64,000 bases of DNA from Rarobacter incanus (GTDB lineage: Bacteria; Actinomycetota; Actinomycetes; Actinomycetales; Cellulomonadaceae): NCBI RefSeq assembly GCF_006715765.1, contig NZ_VFNV01000001.1, forward strand, positions 2,356,001 to 2,420,000, in the 5' to 3' direction. Positions 44,629-54,218 of the stretch are shown here, piece by piece. The position numbers were made by a program, and so were the translations under genes. The notes under the pieces are model-generated. The model worked only from the letters and a program-made list of their open reading frames with translations, made no database searches and was not told the origin of the DNA. Positions within the stretch are counted from its first letter, which is position 1. Each line of letters starts with the position of its first letter.

Positions 44629-44890
44629 CACGCTCACCTGCGGGACGGCTATGACCACGGTTTGGAGTGGGATAGTCGAACTGCGAGGAGGATGTGGCCA
44701 CCTGAAGAGCGATGACGTGGTCTCGCATGTACTCACTGCTGCGCGGGATTCCGGTGGGGAAGGTCACTGAGAATCGCCGGATCCATCGGGCGGCGGTCAC
44801 CGCACATCTTTGTCCTGGCGGGGTTCCAGCACGTGCCGCGCGGGGCCTGACTGCACGCTAATGCGCATGCCAGTAAGCCTGTCACTGGCT
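44629..44890. other. Intergenic stretch, no gene seen
   Basis: I see no coding pattern or RNA gene between marR and the left TIR block. The photolyase unit must end somewhere here, but I find no terminal repeat. Confidence 0.5.
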
Positions 44891-44951
44891 CCCGTAGGCT
44901 TTGAGTGACGGCACGAGAGTGGCTCGACCGCAGATGACGGGAGAGTCCAGC

Positions 44952-45409
44952 ATGGCCAAGTCAGTCTTCTACAGCTTCCACTACGACCGTGACGCGTGGC
45001 GAGTGCAGCAGATCATCCAGATGGGTGCATTGGAAGGCCAGCCCATTTTCAATGCGCAGCAGTGGGAGGAAGTCAAGCGCAAGGGCGACGCGGCCATCGA
45101 GAAGTGGATCGCTGACCAGATGGCGTACAAGTCGGCGGTCGTAGTCGTGATCGGCGCTCAGAGCGCCAGCCGCCATGGGTTCGCCATGAGATCGCATATG
45201 CGTGGGATAACCACAAGCCGCTGGTCGGCATCCGCATTCACGGGCTGGCCGACCGCAACGGAAACACCGACTTATATGGGGAGAACCCGTTCAGCAAGGT
45301 CTCGCTCAAGGGAGGCGGCACAGTCGGAGACTACGTTCCCGTCTACAACCCCAACGGCTCGAACGGCCAGGCCATCTACGCCGATCTCGAGGGACTGCTG
45401 CACGGATAG
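44952..45409 (+). pseudogene. ThsB-like TIR domain protein, left copy, frameshifted and truncated
   Basis: Close relative of the intact gene at 58038; similarity begins upstream at 44891. The N-terminal MAKSVFYSFHYDRDAWRVQQ through AVVVVIGAQSASR is preserved. One base is lost near 45172, after which the homologous frame continues at GIRIHGLADRNGNTD and KVSLKGGG. The C-terminus is cut: the frame ends IYADLEGLLHG inside the inverted repeat of the IS3 element (from 45391). The HIT and 2TM genes that follow the right copy are missing here. Confidence 0.85.
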
Positions 45410-45423
45410 GTGACAGGTTGTAG

Positions 45424-46326
45424 TCACGCCGCCAGTGCGGCGGTCGTGTTCATGATGGTCTCGAACTCGATGGGCGTCAAACGGCTCAAGCGCCGCTGGC
45501 GACGTCGGCGGTGGTAGGTCCGCTCGATTCAGGTCACGATCGCGATGCGCAACTGCTCACGGGTGGACCACGAGCGGCGGTCGAGGACGTTTTTCTGCAG
45601 CAGCGCGAAGAATGATTCCATCGCGGCGTTGTCTCCGCTGGAGCGGACTCTTCCCATGGACCCGATCATGCGGTGACGGGTCAGCGCGCGCAGGAATTTC
45701 CTGCTTCGGAATTGAGATCCTCGGTCCGAATGGACCACGCAGCCGGCGACGTCACCGCGCATGGCGACAGCGTTCTCGAGGGCTTGGACGGCCAGCCTGG
45801 ACTTCATTCTGGAGTCCACCGAGTACCTGACGATCCGGCTGCTGAACGCGTCTTTGATCGCGCAACAGTAGAGCTTGCCCTCCGCGGTCTTGTGCTCCGT
45901 GATGTCCACGAGCCAGAGTTCGTTCGGCGCGTCGGCGGCGAACACGTGCCGGGTCCTGCCGTGCTCGTCGGTGACCGCGCAGAGGTCGTCGTGGACGGGA
46001 GGGCCAGGCTTACGACCGCCCCGGCCGCGCTGCTTCCCCAACGCGCTCCACCAGCCGTTGCTCGCGGCGATCCGCCACGCGGTCCGGTCCGACATTGCTT
46101 CGCCCGCATCACGGGCCTCGTCGGCGAGGAGCCGGTGTCCGAACTCCGGGTCATCACGGTGCGCGTCGAACAGGGCGTTCGCGCGATGCGCCTCGTCGAG
46201 CTCCCGATCCGTGACCCGGTGCGCAAGCCAGCGCTTGCAGGGCTGGCGGGAGAGCTTGAGGACCCGACACGTCACCGCGACGGGGACTCCGTCAGCGGCG
46301 AGCTCTTTTACGAACGGGTAACTCAT
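45424..46326 (-). pseudogene. IS3 orfB transposase (DDE), nonsense codon near the end
   Basis: An integrase-core transposase with the catalytic acidic residues in LWLVDITEHKT, VVHSDRGSQFRS and the Glu in NAAMESFFALLQK. After RIAIVT the expected Trp codon is TGA (45529-45531), and the frame then continues IERTYHRRRRQRRLSRLTP to the true stop at 45424. The overlap with orfA has the GGGAAAATGA context of a -1 frameshift site. Confidence 0.82.
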
Positions 46327-46616
46327 TTTCCCGGCAGGTTCGCCTGCGACAGATACGCCGCCGCCCGCCAAAGGACCTCGTTCTCCTGCTCGAGGAGTCG
46401 GATCCGCTTGCGCGCCTCACGCAGCTCAGCGCCCTCCACACGGGACTGGCCAGGCTTCGCGCCCTCGTCGAGGTCAACGCGACGCAGCCACTTCTGCAAC
46501 GTCATCGGGTGGACCCCGAAGCCTTATCCGATCTGCTCGATCGCCACTCCAGGCTCACGGTTGCGGGCGACGCGCACGACGTCATCACGGAACTCGGACG
46601 GGTAGGGCTTAGGCAC
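46323..46616 (-). pseudogene. IS3 orfA, nonsense codon in the HTH
   Basis: Starts GTG 46616 (VPKPYPSEFRDDVVRVAR). The HTH is interrupted by TAA after AIEQIG, then continues GFGVHPMTLQKWLRRVD and the leucine-zipper-like RIRLLEQENEVLWRAAAYL. Normal relatives read through this point. Confidence 0.8.
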
Positions 46617-46685
46617 GATGCCATCCTTCCAGGCCCACACCTCGGGCGAGCCAGATCAGATGTCACCTATCCGTGCAGCAGTCCC

Positions 46686-47544
46686 CACCGTCGCTTCACG
46701 CCGCCGGGATCTCATTGGTGCGCTCGCGGAGACGGTGCTTGACCGGCCGCTGACCCCGCTGGAGCACACGGCGATCGATACGGCGTTGACGGAGACGGTG
46801 GCGCAAAACGATGTGCCGATTCTGCCGATGGTCGTGGACCGAGTCCTCAACCCGAGCCAGGCTGTGGACCCGGAGCACCGTCTCGCCGAGGATGGCCGAC
46901 TCGTCGGTCATGCGCTGCGTCGCCTCGTTGCCGGTGACCTGGCCGGGCTCTTCGATGGGCCCTCGACGGTGACGTTCGATCCGAGCCTGCTGATGATCTC
47001 CCTGGATCTGTCGCGGGTGGCGGAGAACTCGACGCTGATCTCGGTGTTGATGACGTGTTCGTCGGCACGGATGGAGTCGGTGCCGCTGGACCCGAACGGC
47101 GGGCAGCGGTGGTGCATCTACGACGAGGCCTGGCGGCTCATGCAGCACCCGGCCGTGCCGCGCCGGATGGACGTTTACTGGCGTCTTGCTCGTGCGTACG
47201 GGATCGCGAACATGCTCATCTTCCACAAGCTCACCGACCTCGAAAACGTCGGCGACCAAGGCTCCGCGCTGCGTTCCCTGGCGAACAGCCTGCTCGCGAA
47301 TGCGGAGACCCGGATCATCTACCGGCAGGAGACCGGCCAGCTCGGCGTCACCGCCGATGCTCTCGGCCTCACTGGCACGGAGCGGAAGCTCCTCCCGGGG
47401 CTCGGCGTTGGGCAGGGGCTGTGGCGAATCAAGGACCGCTCGTTCGTGTGCCAGCACCAGCTGCATCGGTCGGAGCTGGAGCTCTTCGACACGACTGGAC
47501 TCATGAATGGTGAAACCCGCAAGCTCAGGATTCCTGAAGGCTAG
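46686..47544 (+). pseudogene. C-terminal remnant of a VirB4/TraC-type conjugation ATPase
   Basis: About 285 residues of the C-terminal ATPase of a type IV secretion VirB4 protein: LTPLEHTAIDTAL, the Walker B region WCIYDEAWRLMQHP, then LIFHKLTDLENVGDQGSALR and AETRIIYRQETGQL. The N-terminal half with Walker A is gone, cut off exactly at the IS3 end. An open frame starts inside the IS (46618), but the product would lack ATP binding. The conjugation apparatus is therefore incomplete here. Confidence 0.85.
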
Positions 47545-47586
47545 TTCGATGGAAGAGGCGGGTTCAGCGTGCGCTTTCGGGAGTCT

Positions 47587-47617
47587 GGGGTTGCATGTTC
47601 CGCGAACATGCAACCCC
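47587..47617. terminator. Hairpin between VirB4 remnant and ars operon
   Basis: A perfect 14-bp stem, GGGGTTGCATGTTC with GAACATGCAACCCC, with a three-base loop. There is no T-run, but it stands between two convergent transcripts. Confidence 0.55.
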
Positions 47618-47654
47618 ACTTGCACTCACGTCCGCATTCCCTTCGACGTTGTAT

Positions 47655-48053
47655 TCAGTCGAGCAGCTCGGCGATGAGTGCCTCGACACGGTTCTTGATC
47701 TCGTCGCGGATGGGGCGGACGGCGTCGATGCCCTGCCCTGCGGGGTCGTCGAGTTTCCAGTCCTCGTAGCGTTTACCTGGGAAGAACGGGCAGGCGTCGC
47801 CGCATCCCATCGTGATGACGACGTCGGAGGCCTGCACGGCCTCAGTCGTGATCACCTTGGGTGTTTCGCTGCGGATGTCGATTCCTTCTTCGAACATGGC
47901 GTCAACGGCGATGGGGTTGATCTGTTCGGCGGGGATCGATCCGGCCGAGCGCACTTCGATGCGTCCGGCGGCGAGGTGACGGAGATAGCCTGCGGCCATC
48001 TGGGAGCGTCCGGCGTTATGTACGCAGACAAATAAGACAGAAGGTGTGGACAT
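47655..48053 (-). CDS. arsC: Arsenate reductase, low-molecular-weight phosphatase type
   Basis: A 132-residue enzyme reducing arsenate to arsenite. The P-loop CVHNAGRSQ (CX5R) starts at about residue 10. MGCGDACPFFPGKRYEDWKLDDP holds the second Cys and the catalytic Asp of the DP motif. It is last in the trxA-acr3-arsRC-chrA-arsC operon, 35 bases after chrA, and presumably uses the operon's thioredoxin for recycling. Confidence 0.93.
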   Translation of the reverse strand: MSTPSVLFVCVHNAGRSQMAAGYLRHLAAGRIEVRSAGSIPAEQINPIAVDAMFEEGIDIRSETPKVITTEAVQASDVVITMGCGDACPFFPGKRYEDWKLDDPAGQGIDAVRPIRDEIKNRVEALIAELLD

Positions 48054-48088
48054 GAGGGTTCTCACTTTCGATTTTGACGGGCGGCAGG

Positions 48089-49306
48089 TTAGGTAAGTGC
48101 TGTGACGAGGATGCCGCCTGCGGCTCCGACGATCACGACGATCCAGGGCGGTAGCTTCCATGCGACGAGCAGCACGAAGCAGATCAGCGCCAGCGCGAAC
48201 GCGGGCGGGGTGAGGATCGCGGTGGTGAACACGGGCGTGTAGAGGGCGGCGGCGAGGATGCCGACGACCGCCGCGTTCGCGCCGCGCATGACCGCCTGCA
48301 CCCACCCATGGTGCTGTAGCCGGTTCCAGAAAGGCAGCACCCCGACCAGGAGCAGGAAGCCAGGCAGGAAGATCCCGGCCAGCGCGATGCTCGCCCCCGC
48401 AACCCCACCCGGACCGACGGACGAGACAGCGCCGAGGAACGAGGCGAGGGTGAACAGCGGACCGGGCACGGCCTGGGCGGCACCGTATCCGGCGAGGAAG
48501 TCCGCGTTCGAGACCCAGCCGGGATCGACGACGCCGGATTGCAAGAGCGGAAGCACGACGTGACCTCCGCCGAACACGAGCGCCCCGGCCCTCGCGAACG
48601 CATCAAACAGGGCGACGCCACCGTTCCCGGTGACAGCAGCGAGCATCGGCATCCCGGCCAGGATCGCGACGAACAGGGCGAGCGCGGTGATCCCTGCGAC
48701 CCGGGCCACCGGGAACCGCACCGCCGTCGCCGTGTTCGTGGCGGGTGCGCGGCAGACGAAGTATCCGGCGATCCCGCCGAGGACGATCGCGAGGATTTGG
48801 CCGAGCGATCCGGCCAGCAGCAGCGCGGCGAGGGCAGCAACGGCGGCTATCGCTGCGCGCTGCCGGTCCGGGGTAAGTGTTTTCGCCATGCCAAGGACGG
48901 CCTGGGCGACGATCGCGACCGCGACAGTTTTCAGCCCGGCGAGGATACCTTGCCCGATGGGGCCGGTGAACAGGGACGCGCCGGACGCGAAGGTGAGCAT
49001 GAGGGCCGCAGACGGGAGCGTGAATGCGATGAAGGCGGCCAGCGCGCCCCGGTATCCGGCGCGGTGCAGGCCGATGCCGAAGCCGACCTGGCTCGAGGCA
49101 GGGCCGGGCAGGAACTGGCACAGCGCGACCAGGTTGGCGTAGGCGCGGTCGTCCATCCAGCGTCGGCGTTCGACGATCTCGGTGCGGAAGTAGCCCAGGT
49201 GTGCGATCGGCCCGCCGAACGAGGTCAGTCCGAGCCGCAGGAAGACGCGGAACACTTCCCACGCTGAGGCATGTCCGGGAGTGGGAGCCTTCTTCTCGCC
49301 TGTCAT
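48089..49306 (-). CDS. chrA: Chromate transporter ChrA (two-domain)
   Basis: A 405-residue bidomain CHR-family membrane exporter. The N-terminal domain has FLRLGLTSFGGPIAHLGYF and FLPGPASSQVGFGIG; the C-terminal domain repeats the pattern with GALVFGGGHVVLPLL and YGAAQAVPGPLFTLASF. Duplicated domains and about ten TM segments are typical of long ChrA. The start at 49306 overlaps the fusion gene's stop in ATGA. Its place within an arsenic operon makes the cluster a dual oxyanion island. Confidence 0.92.
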   Translation of the reverse strand: MTGEKKAPTPGHASAWEVFRVFLRLGLTSFGGPIAHLGYFRTEIVERRRWMDDRAYANLVALCQFLPGPASSQVGFGIGLHRAGYRGALAAFIAFTLPSAALMLTFASGASLFTGPIGQGILAGLKTVAVAIVAQAVLGMAKTLTPDRQRAAIAAVAALAALLLAGSLGQILAIVLGGIAGYFVCRAPATNTATAVRFPVARVAGITALALFVAILAGMPMLAAVTGNGGVALFDAFARAGALVFGGGHVVLPLLQSGVVDPGWVSNADFLAGYGAAQAVPGPLFTLASFLGAVSSVGPGGVAGASIALAGIFLPGFLLLVGVLPFWNRLQHHGWVQAVMRGANAAVVGILAAALYTPVFTTAILTPPAFALALICFVLLVAWKLPPWIVVIVGAAGGILVTALT

Positions 49307-50325
49307 GGGCTGCCACCGTCGACGTGGACGTGCAGATCGGTGAGAAGACCGCGAACGCGGGCTTCGATGTCGTCGCGGATCGCGGCAATGCCTACTTCGG
49401 AGGCGAGGGCGGGGTCGCCGACGGCCCAGTCTTCGTATCGAACGCCGGGGATGATCGGGCACACATCCCCGCACCCCATGGTCACGACGACATCGGCGGC
49501 GCGCACCGCATCGTCGGTGAGTGGTTTCGGGAACGCCTCGGCCGCGTCGCGGTTGCCTCCGATCTCCGCGAGCAGGGATCGCACATGCGGGTGCACGTCA
49601 GCGGCGGGGGTCGACCCGGCAGAGCGGGCGATGATACGACCGCCTGCGAGCTGGTTCACGATCGCGGCGGCGAGCTGGGACCGTCCCGCGTTCGCGACGC
49701 ACACGAACAGCACCTGCGGCACCCCAGACTCTCGATCCCGCGTAAGGTCAGCCAGGCGCTGACGGGCGAAGCGTTCGGTGAGCGGGATCATGTGCTGGGT
49801 GAGCTTCGCTGACCGCACGAGGCCCGCGTAGGACTCGCGGACGATCGCGACCACGAGATCGCGGTTCAGGCCGGTGAGTTCATCGGCGAGTTCTTCTGCG
49901 AGCCGGGTCAGGCGGGCATCCATCGTTCGGAGTGCTTCGGCACGATCCTCGGCCTCGACCTGCACGTCAGTGACGGCAGCTGGCGCGAACGTGTCGAGAA
50001 GGGCGGTGACGGCGCTGCGGCGTTCGGGGACGATCCGGTAGTACACCCAGGTGCCGCGCCGTTCGGAGGCGAGCATGCCCGTCTCCTTCATTACTTTCAG
50101 GTGGTGCGAGATCGTGGGCTGGGATACGTCGGCGAGTTCTGCGAGATCGCACACGCAGGCTTCCCCGCGCGGGTCGGTCGCGATCGCCGACAGCATCCGA
50201 AGCCGGAGTGGATCGGAGAGCGATTTCAGCACGGTCGCGACCGTGGTCGCCGCTTCGGTGCCGATGGCGTGCGTCGCCGACGGCCTGCACTCGGCAGGAT
50301 CGGTGAGGAGGTTTGTGGTGGTCAT
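49303..50325 (-). CDS. ArsR - ArsC fusion protein
   Basis: A 340-residue fusion. Residues 1 to about 105 are an ArsR winged helix with the arsenite-binding ACVCDLAEL and recognition helix VSQPTISHHLKVMKETG. A helical linker (about 110-200, with repeated Glu/Leu/Thr) follows. Residues about 205-340 are a low-molecular-weight arsenate reductase with P-loop CVANAGRSQ and MGCGDVCPIIPGVRYEDW. Both halves keep their key residues. It probably represses its own operon and also reduces arsenate. A separate arsC is present in the same operon, so this domain may be sensory. Confidence 0.92.
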   Translation of the reverse strand: MTTTNLLTDPAECRPSATHAIGTEAATTVATVLKSLSDPLRLRMLSAIATDPRGEACVCDLAELADVSQPTISHHLKVMKETGMLASERRGTWVYYRIVPERRSAVTALLDTFAPAAVTDVQVEAEDRAEALRTMDARLTRLAEELADELTGLNRDLVVAIVRESYAGLVRSAKLTQHMIPLTERFARQRLADLTRDRESGVPQVLFVCVANAGRSQLAAAIVNQLAGGRIIARSAGSTPAADVHPHVRSLLAEIGGNRDAAEAFPKPLTDDAVRAADVVVTMGCGDVCPIIPGVRYEDWAVGDPALASEVGIAAIRDDIEARVRGLLTDLHVHVDGGSP

Positions 50326-51431
50326 GCGATCTGCTCCTTCACGGCAGGAACTGGGGCGTAGGGATTGGTGTGGAACCAGGCGCGTGCCGCCCAGAGCGAG
50401 ACATAGACCAGACCGACCAAGACGGGCACCTCGATCAGCGGACCGACGACCCCCGCGAGCGCCTGCCCGGAGGTCGCACCGAAGGTGCCGATCGCGACGG
50501 CGATCGCGAGCTCGAAGTTGTTCCCGGCGGCGGTGAACGCGAGCGTCGCCGACCGCGCATACCCAAGGCCGAGGCCACGTCCGAGGAGCAGGCCTACGAA
50601 CCACATGATGGCGAAGTACGCCAGCAGCGGCAGCGCGATCCGGGCGACATCCCACGGCTGGTTCGTGATCGCCTCACCCTGCAACGCGAACAGCAGCACG
50701 ATCGTGAACAACAGGCCATACAAGGCGAACGGCCCCACCCTGGGGATGAACTTCTCCTCGTACCAGTCACGCCCCTTGCGCTTCTCACCGATCCACCGCG
50801 ACGCGAACCCCGCGACGAGCGGGATACCGAGGAACACAAGCACGTTCACAGCGATCTGCCCGACCGAGACATTCAAACCTTGGGTATCGAGGCCGAGCCA
50901 GCCGGGGAGAACAGTGAGGTAGAACCAGCCCAGCAGAGAGAATGCGACGACCTGGAAAACCGAGTTGATAGCGACGAGGATCGCGGTCGCCTCCCGATCA
51001 CCGCAGGCGAGGTCGTTCCAGATCACCACCATCGCGATACACCGGGCGAGACCCACGATGATCAGGCCGGTACGGTACTCGGGTAGATCCGGCAGGAACA
51101 GCCACGCGAGCGCGAACATCACCGCCGGTCCCACGAGCCAGTTCAGGATCAACGAGGAGACGAGCAGCTTCTTGTCGCCTGTGACGGACGCGACGCGGTC
51201 GTAGCGGACCTTCGCGAGCACCGGGTACATCATCACCAGCAGGCCGAGGCCGATCGGGATCGAGATGCCGCCGACTTCCATGTGCGCGAGCACGTCAGAG
51301 AGGGCAGGGATGAAGCGCCCAAGCAGGAGGCCCGCGATCATCGCGAGACCGATCCAGAGCGGCAGCCACCGATCCAGGGTCGAGAGCCGCGCCCGTGTTG
51401 CGGTCGTCGCGGAGGCAGTCGGAGCGGTCAT
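50322..51431 (-). CDS. acr3: ACR3-family arsenite efflux transporter
   Basis: A 369-residue arsenite permease with ten TM helices. The conserved cysteine segment GLARCIAMVVIWNDLACGD and LGIPLVAGFASRWIG are diagnostic of Acr3. The ATG at 51431 overlaps the trxA stop, and its own stop overlaps the fusion gene. It exports arsenite made by the ArsC enzymes. Confidence 0.95.
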   Translation of the reverse strand: MTAPTASATTATRARLSTLDRWLPLWIGLAMIAGLLLGRFIPALSDVLAHMEVGGISIPIGLGLLVMMYPVLAKVRYDRVASVTGDKKLLVSSLILNWLVGPAVMFALAWLFLPDLPEYRTGLIIVGLARCIAMVVIWNDLACGDREATAILVAINSVFQVVAFSLLGWFYLTVLPGWLGLDTQGLNVSVGQIAVNVLVFLGIPLVAGFASRWIGEKRKGRDWYEEKFIPRVGPFALYGLLFTIVLLFALQGEAITNQPWDVARIALPLLAYFAIMWFVGLLLGRGLGLGYARSATLAFTAAGNNFELAIAVAIGTFGATSGQALAGVVGPLIEVPVLVGLVYVSLWAARAWFHTNPYAPVPAVKEQIA

Positions 51432-51751
51432 GCGAGGAGCGCTTCGATCTTGGCGGCGATCACGGGCTTGGGGTGCGCGCCGATCAGCACGTCCTGACGG
51501 GTGCCGTCCTGGTAGAAGCCGAGGGTCGGGATCGAGGTGACCCCAGCGGCGGTGACGGCTTCGGGGTTCTGGTCGGCGTCGGTCTTCACGAACTTCACCC
51601 GGCCCGCGTACTCGTCTGCGAGCTGGGCGAGGATCGGCGCGATGGCCGTGCACGGCCCACACCATGCCGCCCAGAGGTCCACCACGACCGGCAGTTCTGC
51701 GGCTTCGACCTGATCATGGAAGGTTGCATCCGTTACTGCTTGTATCGACAT
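51428..51751 (-). CDS. trxA: Thioredoxin
   Basis: A 107-residue thioredoxin with the WCGPC active site (WAAWCGPCTAIAP) and the cis-proline in SIPTLGFY. As first gene of the arsenic operon it likely supplies electrons to the reductases. An AT-rich strip with a dyad follows upstream. Confidence 0.95.
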   Translation of the reverse strand: MSIQAVTDATFHDQVEAAELPVVVDLWAAWCGPCTAIAPILAQLADEYAGRVKFVKTDADQNPEAVTAAGVTSIPTLGFYQDGTRQDVLIGAHPKPVIAAKIEALLA

Positions 51752-51765
51752 AGTTCTATATTCAT

Positions 51766-51778
51766 TGATTTCGAATCA
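51766..51778. promoter_or_regulatory. Candidate ArsR operator upstream of trxA
   Basis: TGATT-TCG-AATCA is a short dyad 15 bases before the trxA start, in an AT-rich strip. ArsR sites are AT-rich dyads of this kind, but half-site spacing differs from the best-known ones. Confidence 0.4.
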
Positions 51779-51903
51779 GAACACAACTTGTGATCGAGCA
51801 AGAGCGACGCTGTTCACTCAGGTTCCAGCGACGCAACCGCAACGGCGAGCCCAGAGAGTAGGGGCAAGTCGCACCCCTTGGTCTTACGAGCGCACCTGAA
51901 GGT

Positions 51904-52440
51904 ATGAGCAACGCCCAGAACCCTTCAGTATTCGACCCATCACCGGTCAGTCTGCCGCTGGCGGTGATCACCGTCGGCGATTTGGGAGTCGTCACCGTCA
52001 CACTCGACGGTGACGACTTCCTGCCGCCACCCTTCGCCCCACCCTGGTCGAGAGCCAACTTCGGAGGACTTCTCGACGCACTCACGGAGGCCCGCTCCCG
52101 TACCGTCCGCGTCGAGGTGCGGGAGTCAGACGGCAGTGTCTTCACCGACATCATCGAAGCTCGACGACGCAGCGCTCCTCAGTCGGAGACTGCACCGCAG
52201 GCACGGCCAGAGACCCGACGTGCACGGCGTTCCAAGGAACCGCGCCTCTTCGAACTCACTGCGACCGGCTTCATCTCAGGCGAGGACATCACCGTTGCGG
52301 TCATCGTCACTGGGACGGAGAGCGACCGGCAGGGAAACGCTCGTGCAGTGATCGATCTCGACCTGCTCACAAGCCACGTCACCGAGGCCGTCCTCATCGG
52401 TGACGTCTCGGGACACTCGCAGACGGTGAGTCTCTCGTGA
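51904..52440 (+). CDS. Hypothetical protein linked to traG
   Basis: A 178-residue soluble protein of two small beta-rich halves joined by an Arg/Ala-rich linker (about residues 75-110): VITVGDLGVVTVTLDGDDF and FELTATGFISGEDITVAVIV. I recognise no domain. It overlaps traG in GTGA, so it is translated with the coupling protein and is probably part of the transfer module. Confidence 0.65.
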   Translation: MSNAQNPSVFDPSPVSLPLAVITVGDLGVVTVTLDGDDFLPPPFAPPWSRANFGGLLDALTEARSRTVRVEVRESDGSVFTDIIEARRRSAPQSETAPQARPETRRARRSKEPRLFELTATGFISGEDITVAVIVTGTESDRQGNARAVIDLDLLTSHVTEAVLIGDVSGHSQTVSLS

Positions 52441-54218
52441 ACGCGCCGGGCCGCCAGTCCGGATCGTTCGGAGACGAGCTCACCAACATCCTCATGGCCG
52501 GACTCATCGCCCTCTTCGGCCTCACCCTCATCCTCAGAGCAGCAGGCTCCATCGCAGCGTTCCTCACCGGCGTCTCGCAGCCCTCTGCGGGAATCGCCGG
52601 GGGCATCGGCGTACTCACACACCCGGGACACCCCGGTACAGCGCTCGGGGCCGACGAACTCAACGCGATCGCCTACTGGGCGGTCGCCGCCGTCATGCTC
52701 GCGGGACTCGGAGTGCTCGGCGCGTGGCTGTGGATGCTGTGGCGTCGCCACTCACGCAACACCGAGACAGACCCGCACCGACTGGCAGGAACCGCCACCG
52801 CCCACGAGGTCGCGCTCGCCGCATCCAGCCGAGCTCTGTTGCGCCGTGCTGGGACGCTACGACCATCGATCGAGAGCCCGAGTGCGGCCGATGTCGGTTA
52901 CCGGCTCGGGCAGTCGCGCGGGAAGGACGTGTGGGCGAGCGTGGAGGACTCGATCCTGCTCATCGGCCCACCCCGCTCGGGCAAGGGCCTCCACATTGTG
53001 ATCAACGCCATCCTCGACGCTCCCGGCGCGGTTGTGACGACCTCGACCAGGCCCGACAACCTCACCGCGACACTGCGCGCCAGGCGACGGATCGGACCGG
53101 TGATGGTGTTCGACCCGCAACATCTCGCCGAGGGCGTGCCCGCGGGGCTGCGCTGGTCACCGATCCGCGGCTGCGAGGACCCGCTTACCGCGATGATCCG
53201 CGCCACCGGCCTCGCCGCCGCGACCGGACTCGCCGATGGCGGAGTCGACAGCGGTGGCTTCTGGGAAGGCAAGACCCGTGTCGCCCTCCAAGCCTTGCTT
53301 CACGCGGCGGCGATCGACCGGCGCAGCCCAGCCGAGCTCTTCCGATGGACACTCGACCCATCCGCCGCGGCTGATGCCGTCGCGATTCTCAATGCTTCCC
53401 CGAAGGCCGCGACCGGGTGGGCCGAGGGGCTGGAAGCGATGATCGAGACCGACCCCAGGACGCGGGATTCGATCTGGCAGGGCGTCTCGCTCGCCCTCGC
53501 GGCACTCGCAGACCCGCGGGTGCTCGATGCCGTGAGCCCGGGAGAAGACGAGGCCTTCGACCCGGAGTCGTTCATCCGAGACAAGGGCACGCTGTATCTG
53601 CTCGCCACCGGTGCCGGGGCAGGCAACAGCGCAGCTCTGGTCGCGGCGTTCGTGGAGGACCTCATCGAGACAGCCAGACGAATGGCAGCCAGGATGCCTG
53701 GCGCAAGGCTTGATCCGCCGATGCTGCTCGCGTTGGACGAGATCGGGAACCTTGCCCCGTTGCCGTCACTGCCGACGCTCATGGCGGAGGGAGGCGGTAC
53801 GGGGATCACGACGATGCCGGTGCTCCAGTCGCTCGCCCAGGCGAGAGACAAGTGGAGCGACGACCAGGCCTCAGCGATCTGGTACGCGAGCATCACCAAG
53901 ATCATCCTCGGCGGAGCATCCAACTCCCGAGACCTCCAAGACCTCTCGACGCTGATCGGCGAGCGGGACGAGTTCACGGACTCCGTCACGCTCGGTGACT
54001 ACGGCTCCCGCACGAACCAGCGCTCGATCCGGCGGGTGCCAATCTTGCCGCCGGACCGCATCCGCACGATGCCATTCGGCACCGGCGTCGTCCTTCTTCG
54101 GTCTGCGCCACCGATCATCACGGACCTCATGCCATGGACGAAACGCCCCAATGCAACGGACCTCAAACACGAGAGACGCGAGATAGAAGAACTGCTGGAA
54201 CGGAAGCCCGTCGACTGA
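52437..54218 (+). CDS. TraG/VirD4-type conjugative coupling protein
   Basis: A 593-residue DNA-pumping ATPase that links the relaxosome to the type IV secretion channel. Two N-terminal TM helices (ILMAGLIALFGLTLILRAA, WAVAAVMLAGLGVLGAWLW) precede the ATPase with Walker A GPPRSGKGLH (about residue 179) and Walker B LLALDEIGN (about 430). FDPQH and GITTMPVLQSLAQARDKW are further family motifs. The frame is intact. A channel-forming VirB set is not seen in the window. Confidence 0.92.
   Translation: MNAPGRQSGSFGDELTNILMAGLIALFGLTLILRAAGSIAAFLTGVSQPSAGIAGGIGVLTHPGHPGTALGADELNAIAYWAVAAVMLAGLGVLGAWLWMLWRRHSRNTETDPHRLAGTATAHEVALAASSRALLRRAGTLRPSIESPSAADVGYRLGQSRGKDVWASVEDSILLIGPPRSGKGLHIVINAILDAPGAVVTTSTRPDNLTATLRARRRIGPVMVFDPQHLAEGVPAGLRWSPIRGCEDPLTAMIRATGLAAATGLADGGVDSGGFWEGKTRVALQALLHAAAIDRRSPAELFRWTLDPSAAADAVAILNASPKAATGWAEGLEAMIETDPRTRDSIWQGVSLALAALADPRVLDAVSPGEDEAFDPESFIRDKGTLYLLATGAGAGNSAALVAAFVEDLIETARRMAARMPGARLDPPMLLALDEIGNLAPLPSLPTLMAEGGGTGITTMPVLQSLAQARDKWSDDQASAIWYASITKIILGGASNSRDLQDLSTLIGERDEFTDSVTLGDYGSRTNQRSIRRVPILPPDRIRTMPFGTGVVLLRSAPPIITDLMPWTKRPNATDLKHERREIEELLERKPVD

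Larger units (their letters stand above)
45391..46685. mobile_element. IS3-family insertion sequence (inactivated)
   Basis: A 1295-bp element with perfect 25-bp inverted ends at 45391-45415 and 46661-46685 (both contain TGCACGGATAGGTGACA or its complement). It carries orfA and orfB on the minus strand, each with one nonsense codon. There is no target duplication: the left flank is the TIR gene and the right flank VirB4. That suggests recombination between two IS copies rather than simple insertion. Confidence 0.87.

Noticed and set aside
45673-46605. Plus-strand 310-codon frame through the IS3 element
   Set aside because: Antisense of orfA/orfB; the minus strand holds the integrase core.
36472-47544. 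Complete self-transmissible ICE
   Set aside because: VirB4 is truncated and no VirB channel genes are visible in the window; only coupling protein, SSB and relaxase look intact.
46696-47625. Minus-strand frame opposite VirB4
   Set aside because: No homology; VirB4 motifs are on the plus strand.
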